This document shows positions 32,255 to 38,400 of a stretch of 38,400 nt of DNA, in pieces. How positions within the stretch are numbered: position 1 is the first letter of the stretch; every line of letters begins with the position of its first letter. The DNA comes from JBBKWQ01 sp037969115 (GTDB lineage Bacteria; Actinomycetota; Acidimicrobiia; Acidimicrobiales; Ilumatobacteraceae), in NCBI GenBank assembly GCA_037969115.1, contig JBBKWQ010000009.1, positions 1 to 38,400 on the forward strand, written 5' to 3'. A program made the translations under genes and the position numbers. The notes beneath the pieces were generated by a model. The model was not told the origin of the DNA and did no database searches. It saw nothing but the letters and a program-made list of their open reading frames with translations.

Positions 32255-32740
32255 ATGAAGCCTCAGATTGGTGACGGACGAGCTGGTGACGAGCCGAACG
32301 TGGTGCGGGTGAGCACCGTGTTGGGCGAACGAACGGGGCCGGTCGGAGCGGCATGGGCGACCTCGATCGCCACGCCGTCGGCTGGGCATTCCCCATTCGT
32401 CACGGTCGTGTCGCCCGGCTTGCCCGTGGTGCCCTTCACGCTGTTCGTGCCCGCAGTTGCCAAGGTGAACGATCTCCACGAGAGTCTCACGCGCGGAGCT
32501 GCACAAGCAGGAATTGCGGCCGGAGTCCTTGCAACCCAGCTCGATGACCCGGACGGTCTGCTCTGTCTCATCGCGTCCGTCACGGTCGGTCCGGACGCCA
32601 CTGACGAGGAACTCGTCTTCGACAACGCCAAACAGGCGATGATCGACGCGCTGCACCTGGGAGCCGCCGGCGGGCCATGGCATCCGAAACTCACGTCGAT
32701 CCCCGTTCCGGAGAACCAGGACTTCCACCCACCCGGCTGA
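32255..32740 (+). CDS. Formaldehyde-activating enzyme (Fae) homologue lacking the catalytic His
   Basis: A 161-aa protein related to Fae, which joins formaldehyde to tetrahydromethanopterin in methylotrophs. By eye, residues 5-75 align without gaps to Methylorubrum Fae: IGDGRAGDEPNVVRVSTVLG against the family block with GDGNEVAHIDLIIG. Then come AGHSPFVTVVSPGLPVVPFT, a shorter central helix, and DNAKQAMIDAL matching the NYEATKLSI region. The Fae active-site His (His17) falls on Arg18. The IHPEA/IHWEA segment is also replaced (SVTVGPDA). AAAGGGAG lies seven bases before the ATG at 32255. It may bind a pterin or aldehyde adduct rather than catalyse, or have a new activity. No other C1 gene is adjacent. 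Confidence 0.78.
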   Translation: MKPQIGDGRAGDEPNVVRVSTVLGERTGPVGAAWATSIATPSAGHSPFVTVVSPGLPVVPFTLFVPAVAKVNDLHESLTRGAAQAGIAAGVLATQLDDPDGLLCLIASVTVGPDATDEELVFDNAKQAMIDALHLGAAGGPWHPKLTSIPVPENQDFHPPG

Positions 32741-32816
32741 GGCGCTTCGTGCAGGGAGTCCTCGGGGTCGTGGATCCTGCCGGAACCCGTGGGTGCAGAG
32801 CGCGACCTGCTTGGGC

Positions 32817-33659
32817 CTACTTGAGGAACTTGCTGGTGGTGTTGTCGGCCAACACCTTGCCGCCGGTCTGACACGTGCTGCAGTAGTTCACGGTATACCC
32901 CGAGTATTCGACGGCGCGCACCTCGTCTCCGCACGTCGGGCATGGCTCACCCACGCGACCGTGCACGCCGGAGGTTCGCTCTTTCGACTTGCTCATCTCC
33001 GACCGCTCGCGCTCCTCGGCGAGACCGTCTGCCACCGCCGAACCAATCGCCGCGACCACCTTCTCGGCCCCGTCGATACCGAGCTTGCCGGTCATGGCGA
33101 ACGGCGAGATCTTTGCGCGATGACACACCTCGTTCGCGAGTCGCCGGCCGATCCCGGCAATCGAGCGTTGATCGCGAAGGAACCCGTGGATGCGCTGGTT
33201 CTTCTTGCCGAAGAGCTGCACCATCTGTTGAGGCGGCACCTGGTCGGCTTCGGGGCCCAACACGTCGAGTGGGGGAGTCGACAGCGTCGCGTCGGCTGGA
33301 ACGCACCACACGCCCGCTCGGCGCTCGGTGCCCGCCTCGGTGAGCAGCAGTGCCGGGCCGTCACCGTCGAACACGAAACGAGCCTGTCCGCCGCGTGGCT
33401 TCGCAGACTGTTTGGCGTCGGTGAGCAGACGCCCGCCCTGCATGAGGTGCACGACGAAGTTCACGGCTTCGAACTCGAGAATGAGGTACTTGCCGCGCCG
33501 GCCGACGGCGGAGAGCGGCGAACCGTAGGCCTCGTCAGGAGACGGAACGGCCGTCTTCAACGCTGTGAAACGGATCGGCACGAACTTCACCAGGACGCGC
33601 CCCACGAATTCGTCGGCCAGCCGTTCGGCGTGGGCTTGGACTTCGGGCAGCTCCGGCAT
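32817..33659 (-). CDS. Divergent Fpg/Nei family DNA glycosylase
   Basis: A 280-aa base-excision repair protein. The start MPELPEVQAHAERL keeps the catalytic Pro2-Glu3, and RRGKYLILEF keeps the beta-hairpin Lys. The helix-two-turn-helix reads GIGRRLANEVCHRAKISPF, where Fpg usually has GxGN, so the DNA-phosphate Asn is Arg. The zinc finger CPTC...CSTC is intact, but the finger Arg that contacts the lesion phosphates in E. coli Fpg aligns with Tyr (SGYTVNYC). A 16-residue tail follows the finger. It likely removes oxidised bases but may have altered specificity. The SCP2-like gene lies just upstream on the same strand, its stop nine bases before this ATG. Confidence 0.9.
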   Translation of the reverse strand: MPELPEVQAHAERLADEFVGRVLVKFVPIRFTALKTAVPSPDEAYGSPLSAVGRRGKYLILEFEAVNFVVHLMQGGRLLTDAKQSAKPRGGQARFVFDGDGPALLLTEAGTERRAGVWCVPADATLSTPPLDVLGPEADQVPPQQMVQLFGKKNQRIHGFLRDQRSIAGIGRRLANEVCHRAKISPFAMTGKLGIDGAEKVVAAIGSAVADGLAEERERSEMSKSKERTSGVHGRVGEPCPTCGDEVRAVEYSGYTVNYCSTCQTGGKVLADNTTSKFLK

Positions 33660-33668
33660 CGTGGTTTC

Positions 33669-34106
33669 CTACTCGTAACGCGTCCGCTCGCGTACCGACG
33701 AAAAGACCGTGTCGAGCGCACCGAACACCGGTTGAGCGTCGATGAGGGCCTGCTGGTCTCCCCACAATCGGATCTTGCCGCCGATGAACGCTTCCTGGGC
33801 GTTGATCGCGCCGGTGGCCACGGCCACCGCGGTGTCCCAGTCCTGCTCCATCTTCACGTCTTCGGGCTCGGCCGGACCCGCGGCGAACGTGACCCGGCCA
33901 TCTCGAACTTGCAGGTGGTACATCACCGAACCCTCGGGTCCGTCGGTCACCGACTGGGTGATTCCGATGGTGTGCGAATCGGCGAGTTCGGCGAGGGTCG
34001 CGCTGTCGGCGACCTCGCGTGTGAGCTCGCGGATCCAGTTGAGACTGAGGTAGCGAACCGTGGGAGTCACACCACCGCCGGTCGATTCATTCGCGTCGTC
34101 ACTCAT
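33669..34106 (-). CDS. SCP2 sterol-binding domain protein
   Basis: A 145-aa soluble protein with an SCP2-like lipid-binding fold. The core reads VMYHLQVRDGRVTFAAGPAE, then EQDWDTAVAVATGAINAQEA and FIGGKIRLWGDQQALIDAQP. These are the beta-sheet edge and the D-x-(x)-TA...G-x-x-x-A...G-K-x-x-x-x-G pattern of SCP2 domains. Such proteins bind sterols or acyl-CoAs. An acidic, Gly-rich N-terminus (MSDDANESTGGG) precedes it. The ATG at 34106 is divergent by 22 bases from the next plus-strand gene, and the Fpg-like gene starts nine bases downstream, suggesting cotranscription. Confidence 0.82.
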   Translation of the reverse strand: MSDDANESTGGGVTPTVRYLSLNWIRELTREVADSATLAELADSHTIGITQSVTDGPEGSVMYHLQVRDGRVTFAAGPAEPEDVKMEQDWDTAVAVATGAINAQEAFIGGKIRLWGDQQALIDAQPVFGALDTVFSSVRERTRYE

Positions 34107-34128
34107 GGCGTCTCTATTCTGCCGGATC

Positions 34129-34785
34129 ATGGTGGTTGAACGTGCGGACGAGCGACCACACGCGAACTCGCTCGTGGAGGAGTGGGTGTTCGCCGCCTGG
34201 ACACCCGATGGCCGTTGCGGCGTGATCTCCGGCCACCGGCTGCTTGGACGCACGGCCTGGTACTGGGCTGCCATGGCGGAGGAGGGTCAGCCCCTGCTGC
34301 ACATCACCGAGTGGTCCGTGCCGGTGCGTCGCGACCCGTTCATCGTGAAAGCCGAGCAACTCTGGGCCGAGCACACCTGCGACGCCCCGCTCGAACAGTG
34401 GTCGATCGGCAACGAGTGTTACGCCACCGCAATCGACGATCCCGACGATGCATTGGGTCGGGCCTATGGCGACCCGATGCCGATCGGGTTCGACCTGGAG
34501 TGGTACGCAACCGAAGCCCCGGTCGACATCGAGCACGGCTTCGAACAGGTCGGCGTCGTGCATGGCGTGGTCGAGCTGATCGGGCGTGCCGGTCAACACT
34601 TCACAGAGGTGCCGGCGCACCGCTGGCGACGCTGGACCAGCGATGCGGCCGGGTTCGGGACGCTGGCGTTGCCGTCAGTATGGGCACATACGGGTGTTCG
34701 GGCACCGTTCGCCTATCCCGACGGAACGGTCAGCGACCTGGTGCTCACACCGGTGGGTTGGCGCTCTCGAGCGCCTCGTCGCTAG
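34129..34785 (+). CDS. Unrecognised soluble protein
   Basis: A 218-aa protein from the ATG at 34129 with no signal peptide or membrane segment. It is rich in Trp and acidic residues. Landmarks are EEWVFAAWTPDGRCGVISGH, WYWAAMAEEGQPLLHITEW, PLEQWSIGNECYATAIDDP and a His/Trp-rich HRWRRWTSD. The pattern suggests a beta-rich domain resembling uncharacterised actinobacterial proteins; I assign no function. It is divergent from the SCP2-like gene. Its last 41 bases (34745-34785) overlap the 3' end of the convergent DUF4349 gene. An earlier ATG at 34060 would overlap the SCP2 gene and is less likely. Confidence 0.75.
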   Translation: MVVERADERPHANSLVEEWVFAAWTPDGRCGVISGHRLLGRTAWYWAAMAEEGQPLLHITEWSVPVRRDPFIVKAEQLWAEHTCDAPLEQWSIGNECYATAIDDPDDALGRAYGDPMPIGFDLEWYATEAPVDIEHGFEQVGVVHGVVELIGRAGQHFTEVPAHRWRRWTSDAAGFGTLALPSVWAHTGVRAPFAYPDGTVSDLVLTPVGWRSRAPRR

Positions 34786-35785
34786 CCCGATCGGCAGGGT
34801 CGCCGGTGGGCTCGGCAGAGGCGTCGGCTGCTGGATCTGCCAGGTGCACTGCAGGGCCGGGCAGGTCGCCGGCGATGCGCTGGCGTTCCTGCTCCCGACG
34901 CTGCCTGCCGATCAGCAGCCAGATGCCCAGTCCGACGACCGCGCCGATCACCAGGAATGGCGCGAGTACAGCGAACACGTACGCGATCGCGAACAGCACT
35001 GCGACGAACGCTTGCCATCCGTCGGACAGCCCGTCGGAGATGCCGGGGTCACCGGCGGGTTCTTCGGGCAGGTTGCTGACAGCGACGATCTGGACGGTCA
35101 CCGTCGAAAGGGCGACGCGCTCGGAGATGTTGCGTTGTTGGGCCAGGAGTTGCTCCAACTCGGTCTGTCGACGTGTGAGCTCGCTCTCGAGCGTGACCAG
35201 GTCGCCGAGGTCGGTCGCTTGCTCCATGAACCCACGTACGTTGTCGACGCTCTGTTCGGCGTTCCTGATGCGTACGTCGAGATCGACGAGTTGCTCGGTG
35301 ACGTCCTGGGCGTTCTGACTGATCGACTGCACCGCGCCGTTGCGGTCGAGGCTGTCGAGCAAGGAGTCGAGACCGGTCGGCGGCACCTTCACGACCAGAG
35401 TCGCACTACCGCCGAACCCGTCGGTTCCGTAGTCGATATCGGCAGAGGCGACACCACCCCCTTGCGTTGCGGCTTCGCGCATGATCGCCTCGACGCTCGA
35501 CTGGACGTCCTCACTCGCCATCGTGACGTGCATCTCGATGGCGACGTCACGGCCGACGTTCCCGAGGTCGAAACCCCCAGTGGTGCCGAACGGTGGAGCC
35601 GCTGACTCCGGTGGGCCGGTGGCCGCTTCGGCGTCGGCCGAGTCCGAGGTGGCAACACGCTCGGTCGCTGCGGCCACGTCGGCGCCCGCAGCGCTGTCCG
35701 AATCGGATGTCGCTGCGTCGTCGTCACCGCCGCACGCCGCGAGGCCGAGAAGAGCTGCTACGGCGACCGCCGAGACGTGACGCAT
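34745..35785 (-). CDS. DUF4349 domain lipoprotein
   Basis: A 346-aa membrane-anchored protein. The start MRHVSAVAVAALLGLAACGG is a lipoprotein signal with lipobox LAAC. A low-complexity Asp/Ser/Ala stretch follows. The DUF4349 domain has VAIEMHVTMASEDVQSSVEA, TLVVKVPPTGLDSLLDSL and QDVTEQLVDLDVRIRNAEQS. A coiled coil (LESELTRRQTELEQLLAQQR) and the strand VALSTVTVQI come next. A transmembrane helix near residues 270-300 precedes a polar tail. The family is envelope-associated with unknown function. An ATG at 35851 would add 22 basic residues in front of the signal. Its 3' end overlaps the convergent gene by 41 bases. Confidence 0.88.
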   Translation of the reverse strand: MRHVSAVAVAALLGLAACGGDDDAATSDSDSAAGADVAAATERVATSDSADAEAATGPPESAAPPFGTTGGFDLGNVGRDVAIEMHVTMASEDVQSSVEAIMREAATQGGGVASADIDYGTDGFGGSATLVVKVPPTGLDSLLDSLDRNGAVQSISQNAQDVTEQLVDLDVRIRNAEQSVDNVRGFMEQATDLGDLVTLESELTRRQTELEQLLAQQRNISERVALSTVTVQIVAVSNLPEEPAGDPGISDGLSDGWQAFVAVLFAIAYVFAVLAPFLVIGAVVGLGIWLLIGRQRREQERQRIAGDLPGPAVHLADPAADASAEPTGDPADRASDEALESANPPV

Positions 35786-35906
35786 CCGCGTTCGATGTCG
35801 TCGCCCCGATGCGCCAGCAGGTGTCGAATGTTGCCGTGTTGATCTCCCCATGGTGGTTGGACGTGCCGCGACCCGAGGAAGTTCCCGTGCCACACTCGAA
35901 TGTTGC

Positions 35907-36707
35907 ATGGCCTATCAACGTGACATTCTCGACGACTTCGCCGAGGCGAAGAAGCCGACGCGCTACCGCGAGGTCGTCGTCGAGATCGGTCTGGTCGTCG
36001 AAGATCGCTCCAGCGGGTTCGTGGGCGACGTGGTGCGCTGGAACGTCGAGGCGGTGACGCTGCGCGATCGTGGCCAGCAGCCTCGATTCTTCACGTGGAA
36101 GCCCGGCGGATTCCTGGTCGATGGATCACCGGTCACACTCGTGCGGCCGGCCACGCAGAAGACCGCCACGCAGCGGATCACGGCGTCGGGTTCGGTCGCC
36201 GGCGACGGGGCCGCCAAGATCGCTCGGGCGAGCAGAATCTGGGTCGAGGGCACGCACGACGCAGAACTCATCGAGCATGTCTGGGGCGACGACCTGCGCG
36301 ACCTCGGCATCGTGGTCGAACCACTTCACGGAGCCGACGACCTGGCGGCGGCGGTGCACGAATTCGAGCCCGGCGACCGATGTCGTCTCGGCGTCCTTCT
36401 CGATCATCTCGTCGCAGGCTCGAAGGAAACGCGCATCGCTGCGGAGGTACGCGACCCGTACGTGCTCATCACGGGTCACCCGTTCGTCGACGTGTGGGCG
36501 GGCATCCGGCCCAAGTTGGTCGGGCTCGACGCATGGCCCGATGTGCCCAGGGGCGAACCTTGGAAAGAGGGCATCTGCCGAGCGCTCGGTGTGCCCTTCG
36601 AGGGCTTCTGGCCGCGTCTGCGCAACCAGGTGAAGTCGTTCGCCGACCTCGAGCCCGAACTCGTCGGCGCGGTCGAACGACTCATCGACTTCGTCGCCGA
36701 AGGTTGA
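35907..36707 (+). CDS. DUF3097 family protein
   Basis: A 266-aa protein of DUF3097, a family nearly confined to Actinomycetota. It starts MAYQRDILDDFAEAKKPTRY. An N-terminal beta domain (VVVEIGLVVEDRSSGFVGDV) precedes a Toprim-like core with RIWVEGTHDAELIEHVWG (conserved Glu), LGVLLDHLVAG (the second acidic strand, D-x-D-like), YVLITGHPFVDVWAGIRP, and PWKEGICRALG. This arrangement recalls nucleic-acid-acting Toprim enzymes, but no activity is established. It is divergent from the DUF4349 gene and ends immediately before the repeat array. Confidence 0.88.
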   Translation: MAYQRDILDDFAEAKKPTRYREVVVEIGLVVEDRSSGFVGDVVRWNVEAVTLRDRGQQPRFFTWKPGGFLVDGSPVTLVRPATQKTATQRITASGSVAGDGAAKIARASRIWVEGTHDAELIEHVWGDDLRDLGIVVEPLHGADDLAAAVHEFEPGDRCRLGVLLDHLVAGSKETRIAAEVRDPYVLITGHPFVDVWAGIRPKLVGLDAWPDVPRGEPWKEGICRALGVPFEGFWPRLRNQVKSFADLEPELVGAVERLIDFVAEG

Positions 36708-36718
36708 TCCTGTCTTCC

Positions 36719-36924
36719 AATCCGGTCGTGAATCCGCTCAAAGCGGGTTCCGAACCACCGGTGGTACCGAATCCGCTCGAAGCGACTCGGGAACCGGTCA
36801 GAATCCGGTCGTGAATCCGCTCGAAGCGGCTCGGGAACCGGTCAGAATCCGGTCGTGAATCCGCTCAAAGCGGATTCCGAACCACCGGTGGTACCAAATC
36901 CGCTCGAAGCGGCTCGGGAACCGG

Positions 36925-36928
<4 letters not shown>
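36719..36928. repeat. Palindrome-rich tandem direct-repeat array (83 + 44 + 83 bp)
   Basis: Three abutting units begin AATCCGGTCGTGAATCCGCT and end GGGAACCGGTCAG: 36719-36801, 36802-36845 and 36846-36928. Units 1 and 3 differ at three positions; unit 2 lacks an internal 39 bases. Each contains small hairpins CCGCT-CRA-AGCGG. The long units also hold the 12-bp palindrome ACCACCGGTGGT. In unit 3 the hairpin is a perfect 8-bp stem (AATCCGCT/AGCGGATT). The array fills the gap between the convergent DUF3097 and hppA genes, and its last four bases cover the hppA stop codon. It may act as a bidirectional terminator or be a REP-like intergenic element. Confidence 0.9.

Positions 36929-38400
<1,472 letters not shown>

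Overview
The window is high-GC bacterial DNA with densely packed genes, many GTG starts and 4-nt start/stop overlaps. It looks like an actinobacterial chromosome. DUF3097, a PcrA-type helicase, an F420/flavin luciferase-like enzyme, a TAP-like secreted hydrolase, an MprAB-like two-component pair and a Thr-rich extracytoplasmic linker point to Actinomycetota. An Acidimicrobiia (Ilumatobacter-like) member is my best guess, but that is inference. I see no rRNA, tRNA, phage, IS element or CRISPR array.

Layout, 1-8.4 kb: the 3' end of a hisC-like aminotransferase and tag (DNA-3-methyladenine glycosylase I) come first. A minus-strand block follows, transcribed as TetR regulator, DedA membrane protein, a two-part protein with a nucleoside-deoxyribosyltransferase/TIR-like N-terminus, and a nitroreductase. 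A plus-strand trio then encodes a TAP-like lipoprotein hydrolase, a cytochrome P450 and a SAM methyltransferase.

Layout, 8.4-19.7 kb: two overlapping crcB (Fluc) fluoride-channel genes lie divergent from an OmpR-family response regulator/histidine kinase pair. That pair is followed by an exported acidic protein, which has an OmpR-type direct repeat upstream. Next come an ABC-F ATPase and a luciferase-like monooxygenase. A compact biosynthetic operon follows: a 43-50 aa ORF, a single-module NRPS (C-A-PCP-TE, 1322 aa) and a methyltransferase, joined by ATGA and GTGA overlaps. The adenylation pocket lacks the usual first Asp and reads by eye V-D-F-A-Y-A-F-V-D-K, which argues for a non-alpha amino acid substrate such as a beta-amino acid.

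Layout, 19.7-33.7 kb: mostly housekeeping. Present are pcrA, a flavodoxin-like protein, a membrane protein of unknown function, a free-standing cobalamin-binding mutase subunit seven bases upstream of sucC-sucD, a DUF805 protein, purH, a YbaK-type deacylase, an OafA-like acyltransferase with an SGNH domain, mdh, a deoD-like purine nucleoside phosphorylase, a formaldehyde-activating-enzyme (Fae) homologue that has lost the catalytic His, and a divergent Fpg/Nei glycosylase.

Layout, 33.7-38.4 kb: an SCP2-type sterol-binding protein, an unrecognised protein, a DUF4349 lipoprotein, a DUF3097 protein, a 210-bp array of palindrome-containing tandem repeats, and the C-terminal two thirds of a membrane pyrophosphatase (hppA) cut by the window end.

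How the genes work together: the B12-binding subunit, sucCD and mdh fit propionyl/methylmalonyl-CoA entry into the TCA cycle. purH and deoD serve purine synthesis and salvage. tag, the Fpg-like protein and pcrA serve DNA repair. The NRPS operon is the strongest candidate for an undescribed system.
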